Source: Brenneria populi | GTDB taxonomy: Bacteria; Pseudomonadota; Gammaproteobacteria; Enterobacterales; Enterobacteriaceae | Reading direction: 5' to 3' | DNA: 64,000 bases | NCBI RefSeq assembly: GCF_036016195.1 | Contig: NZ_JAYWTM010000009.1 | Location: forward strand, 124,001-188,000 | Part shown: positions 34,517 through 42,081 of the stretch, piece by piece | Numbering within the stretch: position 1 is the stretch's first letter | Layout: the number at the start of each line of letters is the position of its first letter | Notes under the pieces: generated by a model | What the model was told of the DNA's origin: nothing | Seen by the model: only the letters and a program-made list of their open reading frames with translations | Database searches by the model: none | Made by a program: the position numbers and the translations under genes

Positions 34517-34655
34517 CGCGCGCTAAACATGCCTCTTTTTGTGCAATATCTCAGGGTAGGAAGAACCGCGCCAGCGCTGGCGCGGGATGGGATTCGATGA
34601 TGTGAAAAAATTGTGCAAATTTGTGCATGTTTTTGCAAATAGAAATCATGAAAAT

Positions 34656-34820
34656 TCAGGCTTTCGGTATATCCCGTCGAACAGAACATAGCTTGCTATC
34701 AACTACGATCCATCCAGACTTAATCCACTCTTGGATTTTTTGCGGCCTTACGCCCATATGTCGAGCAAAAGCGGCTTGATTTCCGCCAAAATTCAATTTT
34801 ATGTATTCTATTAATGGCAT
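34656..34820 (-). CDS. Small HTH protein resembling anti-CRISPR-associated (Aca) regulators
   Basis: A 54-residue protein that is easily missed because of its length. It starts at ATG 34820, three bases after the stop of the upstream ADP-ribosyltransferase-like gene, with AGCGGAG as ribosome site. The N-terminal MPLIEYIKLNFGGNQAAFAR is followed by HMGVRPQKIQEWIKSGWIVV, an obvious helix-turn-helix (AAFARHMGV-PQKIQEWI), and a short basic tail SVRRDIPKA. Size, HTH type and last position in a tiny operon resemble the Aca5-type proteins that autorepress acr operons; that link is recalled, not searched. A Cro/YdaS-like regulator of other function is the alternative. Confidence 0.7.
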   Translation of the reverse strand: MPLIEYIKLNFGGNQAAFARHMGVRPQKIQEWIKSGWIVVDSKLCSVRRDIPKA

Positions 34821-34823
34821 TAG

Positions 34824-35285
34824 TTACTCCGCTAAAATTTCAGGATTAACTATCAGATAGCTTGTTCCGTGCTCGTCATCCATTTCTACAGCATCAAAGC
34901 CCAGGTAAGCAGCAACGCGACCGCGCAGACGCTGCATTTCCCAACTGTGCGTTTCGTAAGCATCGCGTGGCGTAATCAAGTGGGAGAATAAATCATCACA
35001 TTCATCATCGGCAATTGCATAAGCCAGCGCTTCCAACTCTTCTCCATCCGTTTCAACTTCGCGGCGCAGATATTCGATAACGTCTTCAATGCGGGCATTC
35101 AAATCTGAGTTATCAGCGATTTTGTCTACGTTATAGCAGTAGACAAAATCACCGTGTGATTTAGCAATGTCCGCATCTGCACTGGCGAATAGACCTTCGA
35201 AAATGTTGTCACCGCCATTCGGCAAAATGCTGCGCAGAGTGATTACGGGAGCGGCGTTGCTATATGAGCCGTGAAACAGTTTCAT
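34824..35285 (-). CDS. Candidate AcrIF11-like anti-CRISPR ADP-ribosyltransferase
   Basis: 153 acidic residues. It begins MKLFHGSYSN, continues with a short beta region GLFASADADIAKSHGDFVYC and ends with SWEMQRLRGRVAAYLGFDAV-EMDDEHGTSYLIVN. AcrIF11, as remembered, has the same order: MEIFHTSP, FLCFAADEYVMTAGDHVTYR and SWEIQAITAKAAKTLGFRGV-SMQDEQGTCYMI. AcrIF11 inactivates type I-F CRISPR interference by ADP-ribosylating Cas8f. Context supports this: a prophage accessory slot beside cos, a private promoter, and an HTH gene 3 nt downstream. Ours is about 20 residues longer, with an inserted acidic helix near residues 60-95. A different ADP-ribosylated target is possible. Confidence 0.72.
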   Translation of the reverse strand: MKLFHGSYSNAAPVITLRSILPNGGDNIFEGLFASADADIAKSHGDFVYCYNVDKIADNSDLNARIEDVIEYLRREVETDGEELEALAYAIADDECDDLFSHLITPRDAYETHSWEMQRLRGRVAAYLGFDAVEMDDEHGTSYLIVNPEILAE

Positions 35286-35317
35286 TCTAAACCCCTCAAT
35301 CTCGTTTCTATGAAATA

Positions 35318-35346
35318 AATATAACCGATAATCGGTTATGTGACAA
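35318..35346 (-). promoter_or_regulatory. Promoter with embedded palindromic operator of the acr-aca candidate operon
   Basis: Reading leftwards: -35 TTGTCA (35346-35341), a 17-bp spacer, -10 TATATT (35323-35318). The spacer is almost wholly occupied by the dyad ATAACCGA-TTA-TCGGTTAT (35339-35321). Binding of a small HTH dimer there would block RNA polymerase. It lies 33 bp before the acr start, in the 92-bp gap to the dam-like gene. Confidence 0.8.
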
Positions 35347-35377
35347 GTGTAGATCGCCCCCTCTTTTTGTTATTTTT

Positions 35378-36052
35378 TTACTCAGCACTCACTCTCATTA
35401 GTTCACACATGATCGCCAGACGTTCCGCTGGCGACATTGCCCGATATTTTTCCGCCCATCGTTCCGCTTTTCGCTTGATCCGCTGCCGGTCGATATAGTC
35501 TTTACCGGCAAACGCCGCGCTATATGCCCGCTCTTCCTGGTAGTTCATCCATAGCTGTTCCGTGCGCACGCCGCCGCGCGTCATCACCTGGAATGTTACC
35601 GTGCGCCAGTCTCCCAAAAGTTCGTCATAGAGCACGGACGGATAACCGGAAATCATCACATTGGCCGGTACTTGCCGGAGAACGGCGATCAATTCCCGGT
35701 GATCATCAATGGTGTATTCATGCCTATAACACGCGCGACTGGTGCGCGTTTCCGGCAGATAGGGCGGATCTGCGTAAATCAACACCCTGCCAGCACGGGA
35801 AAAATCAAACATGCGCAGGTAATCGGCCGCATCACGACAAACCAGGTTGACCTGGTTCAACTGGTGAGTAAACGCGAAATCTTTTAACGCTTTTTCATCA
35901 ATATCATTGCCGATATTTCGCAGTGCCGGCGGCTTACGCAGCATCACCGCGCCGCCGCCCAAATGCGTTTCTATGTAAGTGTCGTGCGGCGGCATGTTAG
36001 CGATAATTTTTTGATACGCGCCTGATGCGGCCTTGCTTCCCAAATACCCCAT
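35378..36052 (-). CDS. DNA adenine methylase (D12 class), orphan
   Basis: 224-residue N6-adenine methyltransferase. It starts MGYLGSKAASGAYQKIIANM, carries the SAM-binding HLGGGAVMLRKP near residue 29 (the usual FxGxG region) and the catalytic ADPPYLPETR near residue 93. No restriction partner is adjacent. It may protect phage DNA or modulate Dam-like marks at cos or the origin. The start is the ATG at 36052. It is separated from A by 93 bp that hold a copy of the intercistronic repeat. Confidence 0.88.
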   Translation of the reverse strand: MGYLGSKAASGAYQKIIANMPPHDTYIETHLGGGAVMLRKPPALRNIGNDIDEKALKDFAFTHQLNQVNLVCRDAADYLRMFDFSRAGRVLIYADPPYLPETRTSRACYRHEYTIDDHRELIAVLRQVPANVMISGYPSVLYDELLGDWRTVTFQVMTRGGVRTEQLWMNYQEERAYSAAFAGKDYIDRQRIKRKAERWAEKYRAMSPAERLAIMCELMRVSAE

Positions 36053-36071
36053 ATTTCCCCCTTTTGGTACT

Positions 36072-36165
36072 ACATAGCTGTTTTTATCTGTGCTGCAGCA
36101 GTGTCATTTCTGACTGTGATCGATGCCGCTGTCCAGCACAGCCATTTACGACTGTGCGGCCAACT
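36072..36165 (-). repeat. Intercistronic repeat, second module (after A)
   Basis: This 94-bp block is about 90% identical to 15970-16063 between FII and E. It overlaps the last codons and stop of A. The inverted pair CTGTGCTG/CAGCACAG could fold the 3' end of the A transcript. Just after the A stop (TAAATG) a 13-codon frame, MAVLDSGIDHSQK, is present, and the other copy keeps it as MAVLASGIDHSQK; this may be coincidence. Confidence 0.75.
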
Positions 36166-38659
36166 TCCGCAGCGCGGCGACACGTTGCAATAACGCCGCC
36201 GCTTTATCCTGATCCCCGGATTCCCGGCCCTTCACCGGCGCGCAGTACAGGCACCCGTCAGCGCGCGCAATGTATGACCGGCCAGCAACGGCGATCGCAT
36301 GGCCCATCGCCAGGCGCTGAATCTCTCCGCTGCTGATATCCCAGCCCAACGAACGGGCGAAATCGGCAACGCTGGCGCGCCATTCGTCCGACAGTTTGAT
36401 AACCGTCTGTTTTTCATTCGCTTTAATGGGCTGACTTGTGGACGAGTGTTTGTTATGTCGCCGATCCGGCGGCTGCGATCTGAGCCTACTTAGCAATGCG
36501 CGCCGTTCCGCGTCTGTCATCTGTTGAAAGTCGATGCTTTCTTGTTCAGACGTGCCGTCAATCTCCCTATCGGTTGGCTCGGAAATGTTTATTTTTTCGT
36601 CTACCGTAGAGTTATTGACAGAACTCCAAGCGTCGCCGGGGGGCGACGTAACAGCCAAAACCCTCCCGGTGCTGGCATTGGCGCCATCGTCAACGGCCTG
36701 TTTTTTCCTGATTTTCCACTTAATTAACCGGGTACAAATACGTGATAGTGCGCCTAGGCGCGGAGAAAACACCCCGAATATTTTTTCTGGCGTTTCGCCG
36801 TATGTGTTTTGTTCGTCCGCCTCTTCATATGCGATGCGCACCGTATAGCGTTCGCGTGGGATCAGTACGCCGCCTTGCTTCTCGATGTAAGTAGCGAAAC
36901 ATCCCGCATCTGCGGCCGCTAACACGGCATCCATTGCGGGATCGGCAAGCTGCGGCGCTCCGCGTTTGAATGCGCCGGTTTCTTTCTGCGCCGCGGTTAA
37001 CTGGTTCGCCAGTCGGCGCAACTCGCGCCATACTGTCACCGGCGGCATGCCGAACGGCTGAAACTGCCGGATATTATGCTGAGACGCCCAGGCCATCGCA
37101 TACTTTGCCGTATCGCGCAGTGGCTTACCGGTTTCATTGTCCAGCTCGCCATCCAGCGCGTAACCATCAATGTTTTTGCTGATGTACTTCGCCACGTAAG
37201 CGGTGGCGCTGCCTTTCTGTGGGTCGAGTTTCTTCGCTTTAAATCGGGCGCCCGTATTGCGGCCTAACTCGGCCCGATCCTCGGCAATAAAGTAATCGCG
37301 CAGGATATCGGTGATTTCTTTTCTGTCATCCGGCGGCATGAATAGCAGTACATGCCAGTGAGGCGTAGCGTCGTGATGCGGCTCCGCAACGCGGAAGCCA
37401 TACGGGCGCAGGTTGCGGCGATTGAGCGCCGACATTGCGCGCGCCCATGTTTTGCACAGATAGCGCTGACCTTGACGCGGGGAAGTATGATCCCACTTGG
37501 GATTTTGATGCCCGTTCTGCGTGTTCGCGTGATAGCGAGAGGGGCAAGTGATAGTCAGAAAAATACCGGCATCGCCGCGCGCCATAGCGACCATTTCAAC
37601 GCCAGCCATTCGGGTCATTAGTTCATGCCGGCGTATGGCTGGGTTGCTGATGCTGGCATAAACCATATTTTCCAGTGATGCGATGTTGCCATCTTCATCA
37701 ACTAATTCATGAGCCTGGAAAAATGCGCGGTTTTTTCGGCGCTGCTCTTGCCACTGGTTCAGCGCGTCGATGCTGACATACGGCATGCGCTTTTTGTGGA
37801 TCACGCCGATAGCGCGGAACTGGTTTTCTCTCCATTCGCAACGCAGGCGCCACAACTTACGCCCCCACCATTCGGGGCTGGTGATGCGCAGAATAGCGGA
37901 GTAAATACGGTTACGTGATTCGGCATCACTGATAATCACACCCCAGCATGGCGGCGTTACGCGCAGCGCCAATATTTCCCGGCCAAGATGCCAGAAAAGC
38001 GCCTGAATATCGTCATTCTTCATTTCTTCCGGCGAGGTGTCGCCGCATTCAGTCTCAAGCATTTCCGCAATGCTGGCGGCGATGGTATGCCCGGCGTTAA
38101 TCGCTTCCTGCTTTGTGAACTCGGCCAAGTGCGGCCAGCGGGCGCGCCAGTACATAGCCAGCTCTGACGAAAAACCATCACGCACGCTTTGCTTAGCGCG
38201 CACGGCCTCAAGACGCATCAGGGCTTTTTTCACGGTTCCCATGAAAAAGGCGCTGACGTGTCGCGGCTCGCGGTTGGCCCGCAGCCATTCTATTTTTTGC
38301 CGATAGGTATCGCGGATAAAAAATGGTTGTTCGCGCAACCTGGCTTCTACGCCTTCATGTGTATTCGTCCAGTTGCTTTGCTCTTCCAGGTATTCCGCGC
38401 GGGCTTTTTCTGCAAACTCATGCCGGATGTACAGCAAAGTGCCGTTAGGCTCTGAACGATCAAGCCTGGCGACAGCCTGATTAAAGTCTAAACCTGGCGT
38501 GGAAATGGCGCGCGCCACCAGGCGTTTTAAGTGAAGGTCAACGGCGGGATGCTGCTTAACTTCCGCAGTCGGCAGGGCAGGGGAAGATCCGGCGCTCTCA
38601 GAGAAGGGAGAGATCGCCGGGCGCGGGGCATTCCAGGGATAGGCCCATTGCTGGGTCAT
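36146..38659 (-). CDS. A: Replication initiation endonuclease gpA (HUH, rolling circle)
   Basis: 837-residue phage GPA-family replication protein that nicks the origin in cis and starts rolling-circle replication. Motif 2 is in EPHHDATPHWHVLLFMPPDD (HUH-type His pair) and motif 3 with the catalytic tyrosines in TAYVAKYISKNIDGYALD (Y-x3-K-x5-Y). The C-terminal 150 residues are a variable extension ending in ADFARSLGWDISSGEIQRLA and a small Cys-containing patch. P2 gpA is 761 residues. It overlaps the upstream dam by one base and is the last early gene, as in P2. Confidence 0.93.
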   Translation of the reverse strand: MTQQWAYPWNAPRPAISPFSESAGSSPALPTAEVKQHPAVDLHLKRLVARAISTPGLDFNQAVARLDRSEPNGTLLYIRHEFAEKARAEYLEEQSNWTNTHEGVEARLREQPFFIRDTYRQKIEWLRANREPRHVSAFFMGTVKKALMRLEAVRAKQSVRDGFSSELAMYWRARWPHLAEFTKQEAINAGHTIAASIAEMLETECGDTSPEEMKNDDIQALFWHLGREILALRVTPPCWGVIISDAESRNRIYSAILRITSPEWWGRKLWRLRCEWRENQFRAIGVIHKKRMPYVSIDALNQWQEQRRKNRAFFQAHELVDEDGNIASLENMVYASISNPAIRRHELMTRMAGVEMVAMARGDAGIFLTITCPSRYHANTQNGHQNPKWDHTSPRQGQRYLCKTWARAMSALNRRNLRPYGFRVAEPHHDATPHWHVLLFMPPDDRKEITDILRDYFIAEDRAELGRNTGARFKAKKLDPQKGSATAYVAKYISKNIDGYALDGELDNETGKPLRDTAKYAMAWASQHNIRQFQPFGMPPVTVWRELRRLANQLTAAQKETGAFKRGAPQLADPAMDAVLAAADAGCFATYIEKQGGVLIPRERYTVRIAYEEADEQNTYGETPEKIFGVFSPRLGALSRICTRLIKWKIRKKQAVDDGANASTGRVLAVTSPPGDAWSSVNNSTVDEKINISEPTDREIDGTSEQESIDFQQMTDAERRALLSRLRSQPPDRRHNKHSSTSQPIKANEKQTVIKLSDEWRASVADFARSLGWDISSGEIQRLAMGHAIAVAGRSYIARADGCLYCAPVKGRESGDQDKAAALLQRVAALRKLAAQS

Positions 38660-39501
38660 TACTCACCCTGCCTAACGAGCACACCAATCAATTCCCTGGC
38701 CTTTTTGCGTGAATCCACGGCAGCGCCCAGCGAGCGGCTTACGTCAATCTCATAAAACTTGTAATTCTGGTAAATCTCGCGCGAGGCAGGGGTATTGCTA
38801 TTTGAAATAACTACGGCGGCGCCGCGTGATTGGTTCACGTTCAGCAATGCCGCTGCCAATGAGCGGTGGTGCTCGACGGAAAATGCGCAGTGGTAATATT
38901 GCGTAAAATTGGCCGTATCACTGGCCGGCATATATGGCGGATCACAATAGATAACGCTATGTTCATTTATCGCTTTCGCGGTCAGCGTTTCCCGAAAATC
39001 GGCCGCGATAAAAACGGTTGATGTGTCGTTGGCCTTTTCCGCAAACAGCTTTATCTCGGCTTCCGGGAAGTGCGGTTTTTTATAGTCACCGAACGGGACA
39101 TTAAACACCCCGGCGTTGTTGTACCGGCAAATGCCGTTAAAACAATGGCGATTCAAGTACAGAAACAACGCAGCTTTTAAAATACGTTGGTGATATTCCT
39201 TAACTATCAGACTATTGAATGCATCGCGATTGCGATAAAACTCACACGAACTATTACCGTTTTCGAATAGCTCTTTTGCCACGTCGATAAATGGTTTTGC
39301 AGCGTTCTGAACCACTTGATAAAGGTTAATAAGATCAGCGTTAATATCAGCCAGCACATAGCGGGGATAATCGGTATTTAGGAACACGGACGCACCGCCG
39401 ACAAACGGCTCAAACAGACGATCGCCTTTCGGCAGGTGCGGCAGCAAATCAGGCAGGACGCGGGTTTTACCCCCCGCCCATTTGATGAACGGGCGGATCA
39501 T
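38659..39501 (-). CDS. dam: Dam-family DNA adenine methyltransferase
   Basis: 280-residue Dam homologue: IKWAGGKTRVLPDLLPHLPK at the N-terminus, FEPFVGGASVFLN (SAM site) near residue 30 and the catalytic YCDPPYMPAS near residue 185. It is likely GATC-specific as for phage T4 and P2-like Dam proteins. The gene is wedged between the exonuclease (four-base overlap) and A, so it belongs to the early operon. The second methylase of the prophage (35378-36052) is of a different subfamily. Confidence 0.92.
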   Translation of the reverse strand: MIRPFIKWAGGKTRVLPDLLPHLPKGDRLFEPFVGGASVFLNTDYPRYVLADINADLINLYQVVQNAAKPFIDVAKELFENGNSSCEFYRNRDAFNSLIVKEYHQRILKAALFLYLNRHCFNGICRYNNAGVFNVPFGDYKKPHFPEAEIKLFAEKANDTSTVFIAADFRETLTAKAINEHSVIYCDPPYMPASDTANFTQYYHCAFSVEHHRSLAAALLNVNQSRGAAVVISNSNTPASREIYQNYKFYEIDVSRSLGAAVDSRKKARELIGVLVRQGE

Positions 39502-40313
39502 TTCGGCGCCCTCGCGTCCATTACCTCCGCCAAACGGTTAATCAGCGCCTTTTGCATTGTTGCGGGTGATGATGGTTCGCCAGGCTGACCCAATCCAGCA
39601 AAGAAATCCGCTACTTCACTGAATACAAGATCGGCGGTCGGACTACGAAATTTACCGCCTCTGATATCAACCATTGCCTGAAGGCATTCATTCCATCCGG
39701 CTATATAGTTTGGCTCTAATGACTCAAAGCGGCATTCGTCCAAACTATGCGGCAATTCAAGACCATCAAGGCGAGTTAGATTAGCCCAGACATAAGTAAC
39801 CATCCTGGCCTGGTTAATCGCATCATCAAGCGCATGATGTTTAATCCCTTTAAACATCTGCGTGCCGACGCCTTTCGCCAGCCCCAAAGCCTCAATAGTC
39901 CTGACGTCCCGCTCATTCCAATATTTCCACGGAACATCGTCAAAACTTAAACCAAACGCCGTTCTCAGAATGACGCAATCAAAAGACGGGCTTTTCGCCC
40001 ATACTTTCAGCGAATCCAGATCATCAGCGTTATCTGTCAGCCAGTCGCTAAAATCGCCGAGCGCATCATGGATCGATGCGGCATCATCACCAACCAACTC
40101 GGCGCGCGCTTCGGATGGCTGGAGCAACCACCATTTGATAGTATCGCCATCCGCTACCGCGCCTTTTTCCATGTGATTCTCAAAATCAACGCGGGTATAG
40201 AACTTTTCGCCCAGGCCATAATTTTCCGGGTCAAAGAACACGGCGCCGATGGCGGCAATCTGTGCGCTAGGCTTTTTACCCAGCGTCTCCAAATCAATCA
40301 TGACGTTATTCAT
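39498..40313 (-). CDS. DEDDh 3'-5' exonuclease (RNase T/ExoVIII-like)
   Basis: 271-residue exonuclease. The three Exo motifs are visible: VMIDLETLGKKPSAQIAAIG (Asp-Glu), PSFDCVILRTAF (Asp) and HHALDDAINQARM (His-x4-Asp). Such enzymes are common in early operons of P2-like prophages and resemble the exonuclease domain of RecE/ExoVIII. A role in DNA processing during replication is inferred. The C-terminal 70 residues are not recognised. Confidence 0.85.
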   Translation of the reverse strand: MNNVMIDLETLGKKPSAQIAAIGAVFFDPENYGLGEKFYTRVDFENHMEKGAVADGDTIKWWLLQPSEARAELVGDDAASIHDALGDFSDWLTDNADDLDSLKVWAKSPSFDCVILRTAFGLSFDDVPWKYWNERDVRTIEALGLAKGVGTQMFKGIKHHALDDAINQARMVTYVWANLTRLDGLELPHSLDECRFESLEPNYIAGWNECLQAMVDIRGGKFRSPTADLVFSEVADFFAGLGQPGEPSSPATMQKALINRLAEVMDARAPK

Positions 40314-40534
40314 TTTTCACCCCGATAGTGCTTGCTTTTCAGTTCGCTAATGCCCTGGCAATGTACGCAGAGCGACACGCCGGGAACTGCAACGCGGCGC
40401 GCTTCCGGTATTGGCGCGTCGCAGTTTTCGCAGGTAAAAGCGGATGGCGCCGCAGACTTGCGGCGGGCGTTGGCGATATGTGCATCGCGTATCATGTCCT
40501 GCTGCTCTTGCGCGGCGTCCATGTAATCAGCCAT
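40310..40534 (-). CDS. TraR/DksA-type C4 zinc-finger protein
   Basis: 74 residues: an N-terminal helix (MADYMDAAQEQQDMIRDAHI) and a four-cysteine finger (CENCDAPIPEARR...CVHCQGISELK). TraR-type proteins bind the RNA polymerase secondary channel and mimic DksA plus ppGpp, so it may tune early or host transcription. It overlaps its neighbours by one to four bases. Confidence 0.9.
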   Translation of the reverse strand: MADYMDAAQEQQDMIRDAHIANARRKSAAPSAFTCENCDAPIPEARRVAVPGVSLCVHCQGISELKSKHYRGEK

Positions 40535-40761
40535 CAGATAATCTCCTGCGCTGACGACTCAAAGCGGCCCGCCTCGGCGCGCAGCAGTTCAATGATTTCG
40601 GCCGCTGAAAGCTCATTTTTTTGAGCATGAATAGACAGCGCATCAAGACGAACAGAAAAGGAAAAATGCTGGTCTTTTTTTTCCGACATCCTGGCCTTTT
40701 TCAACAAATCAACGAGCGCGTTGTAATCTGCGCCCATTTGCTTAACTTCTGCGTTTCTCAT
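40534..40761 (-). CDS. DUF2732 family early protein
   Basis: 75-residue helical protein typical of P2-like early operons (DYNALVDLLKKARMSEKKDQ, SIHAQKNELSAAEIIELLRA). Function unknown. Its stop shares a base with the TraR-like start. Confidence 0.8.
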   Translation of the reverse strand: MRNAEVKQMGADYNALVDLLKKARMSEKKDQHFSFSVRLDALSIHAQKNELSAAEIIELLRAEAGRFESSAQEII

Positions 40762-40831
40762 CGTGATTTCCTTTTTTCAGGTAATAGAAAGCCCGGCGGG
40801 TTTACGCCATAAAAAATGGGTTTTATTACGG

Positions 40832-41167
40832 TTAAAGAATTAAATGTTTGGGGAATAAACTCACAACTGCCTTAAGTTTATTCATTGCCTTAATTAGCCT
40901 TATTTTTTCGTCATTTGTCAGTTCATTAAAATTCAAGTGATGGCGCTCTTTTCGGATATCTGCTAAATAAAAAATTGCAGATAGCACGCGCATATTTTCG
41001 TGATAATCACGATCTATCTTGTCCCGCATATCATCAATAAAACGGCACATATCCTTTTCACTGTCCGACTGAAAGAATTTCCCCCTTAGCGCGGCGATAT
41101 GGTTAAGCCCGTCCGTTCTGGTGCTGATGCTCAGCGGAACGGCGCGGGCTGCTTCGGTGTTAGCCAT
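40832..41167 (-). CDS. DUF5347-like early protein
   Basis: 111 residues, predicted helical and basic (ALRGKFFQSDSEKDMCRFID, ADIRKERHHLNFNELTNDEK). It resembles the DUF5347 proteins of enterobacterial P2-like phages by my recollection. No function known. Starts three bases after the Fil-like stop. Confidence 0.65.
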   Translation of the reverse strand: MANTEAARAVPLSISTRTDGLNHIAALRGKFFQSDSEKDMCRFIDDMRDKIDRDYHENMRVLSAIFYLADIRKERHHLNFNELTNDEKIRLIKAMNKLKAVVSLFPKHLIL

Positions 41168-41170
41168 AGC

Positions 41171-41371
41171 TTACGCCGCCCAGCCCAGCAAACGAGTGAT
41201 CCAGCGGTGACGCTTTACTGTCTGCACATAAGGCTTTTGGCGTCCAGGGAAAAAATAAACCTGGCTTGGTTTTGGTTGAATGCGCTGGCCGTTCGGCAAC
41301 TCCAACCAGCCTTTATTTTCTGGCTGCGGCGATGGCGATTGAGATATTAATAAACGCGCGATGCTAATCAT
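41171..41371 (-). CDS. Fil-like (DUF2724) early protein
   Basis: 66 residues with LELPNGQRIQPKPSQVYFFP and a C-terminal KRHRWITRLLG, resembling the phage 186 Fil protein, which blocks cell division when overexpressed. The match is from memory. It overlaps the preceding gene by eight bases. Confidence 0.65.
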   Translation of the reverse strand: MISIARLLISQSPSPQPENKGWLELPNGQRIQPKPSQVYFFPGRQKPYVQTVKRHRWITRLLGWAA

Positions 41372-41555
41372 TTTTAACTCCGCATAATTTATCTATAGTT
41401 TTACATGCTTCTGCCAGCGCAAAATCCAACCCGAAATAATCGCTTTCGCGAGTGATTTGATAACGCTGACGGTTATATGGTTTTTTACGTGGCAATTTTA
41501 AAATAGTGAAACCACGATATAGCGACGTTTTGCTATTTAGCTGAACCAGATTCAC
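41364..41555 (-). CDS. Small basic early protein
   Basis: About 63 residues (VNLVQLNSKTSLYRGFTILK...). I prefer the GTG at 41555, which has AGAGAGG upstream and lies 17 bases after the cox stop; an ATG at 41597 would overlap cox. The end sequence FALAEACKTIDKLCG is helical. No family recognised with confidence. Confidence 0.6.
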   Translation of the reverse strand: MNLVQLNSKTSLYRGFTILKLPRKKPYNRQRYQITRESDYFGLDFALAEACKTIDKLCGVKND

Positions 41556-41572
41556 GACGCCTCTCTTATTTA

Positions 41573-41845
41573 TTACAGCCCCAGCCACAATAACCATGCG
41601 TCGCGCTGTTCTTTCGGGCGATTCATGAAGGCGTCACGCATAGCGCGATTAAATTCTGGGATATACACCCAATTTTCACCACGGCGCGGGTTTGGGTTTT
41701 CCGGGTTAATCCACGGAATCAGCGGCAGCTTGCCGTTATCAACCATGCCCTTTACGGCCGCTTCCGACTTCCCGATCATTTCTGCGAACTTCTGATACGG
41801 CACCGCATCAACCGGGTGGCGAATCTCATAAACACCGTCTGCCAT
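41573..41845 (-). CDS. cox: Cox excisionase/early regulator
   Basis: 90-residue winged-helix protein that directs excision and represses the lysogenic promoter. DAVPYQKFAEMIGKSEAAVK and RRGENWVYIPEFNRAMRDAF, then RPKEQRDAWLLWLGL, follow P2 Cox position by position. It starts at 41845 after AAGGAG. Unlike in P2, it is separated from the repressor by about 0.95 kb of extra sequence. Confidence 0.92.
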   Translation of the reverse strand: MADGVYEIRHPVDAVPYQKFAEMIGKSEAAVKGMVDNGKLPLIPWINPENPNPRRGENWVYIPEFNRAMRDAFMNRPKEQRDAWLLWLGL

Positions 41846-41962
41846 TGCTGGACTCCTTTTTTCAATTATTGGAATGTGTGCCGGGGTTTTTAGCCACGCC
41901 CGGCGCGTGGTTTGTGGTAGGCTTCAAGTGCCAGCAATCAACCAACCACGCAAGGAATTGAT

Positions 41963-42076
41963 ATGGAACCAAACAAAACCGACATTCGGCATCTGGTGGC
42001 GCCTGATAAAGACAGTGATGAATTTCACGTTCTTCATAAGCCTGCGCCTCCGGAGGAACAAGACGACGAGGAATAA
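41963..42076 (+). CDS. 37-residue acidic protein, first gene of the cox-C cargo
   Basis: ATG 41963 follows AAGGA with good spacing, and the product MEPNKTDIRHLVAPDKDSDE ends in an acidic EEQDDEE tail. It stops five bases before the two-TM gene, pointing to co-translation. No family recognised. Confidence 0.6.
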   Translation: MEPNKTDIRHLVAPDKDSDEFHVLHKPAPPEEQDDEE

Positions 42077-42081
42077 GCGCC

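Larger units (their letters stand above)
34216..34655. other. Non-coding cos region between Q and the anti-CRISPR candidate operon
   Basis: This 440-bp stretch has no convincing gene. It holds the repeat copy after Q, two small hairpins, cos, the palindrome at 34566-34585 (which could also help end the leftward acr-aca transcript) and the TTGTGCAA/TTTGTGCAT repeats. Part of it (34432-34472) reappears next to attL at 11058-11101. Confidence 0.65.

Noticed and set aside
34216..34655. Possible CRISPR array or retron RNA in the cos region
   Set aside because: The short repeats are not regularly spaced with spacers, and there is no Cas or reverse transcriptase gene in the window. The repeats are better seen as hairpins, cos and intercistronic elements.
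34456..34689. 77-codon leftward frame over cos
   Set aside because: It spans cos and repeats, has a composition typical of chance frames, and its start lies inside the aca-like gene. A conserved packaging site explains the region better.
34824..35285. Reading the 153-residue gene as a DNA-modification or toxin-antitoxin component because of the neighbouring methylase and HTH genes
   Set aside because: The N- and C-terminal motif order fits AcrIF11 much better than any methylase, and the HTH gene comes after it in its own small operon; a toxin role cannot be fully excluded without a search.
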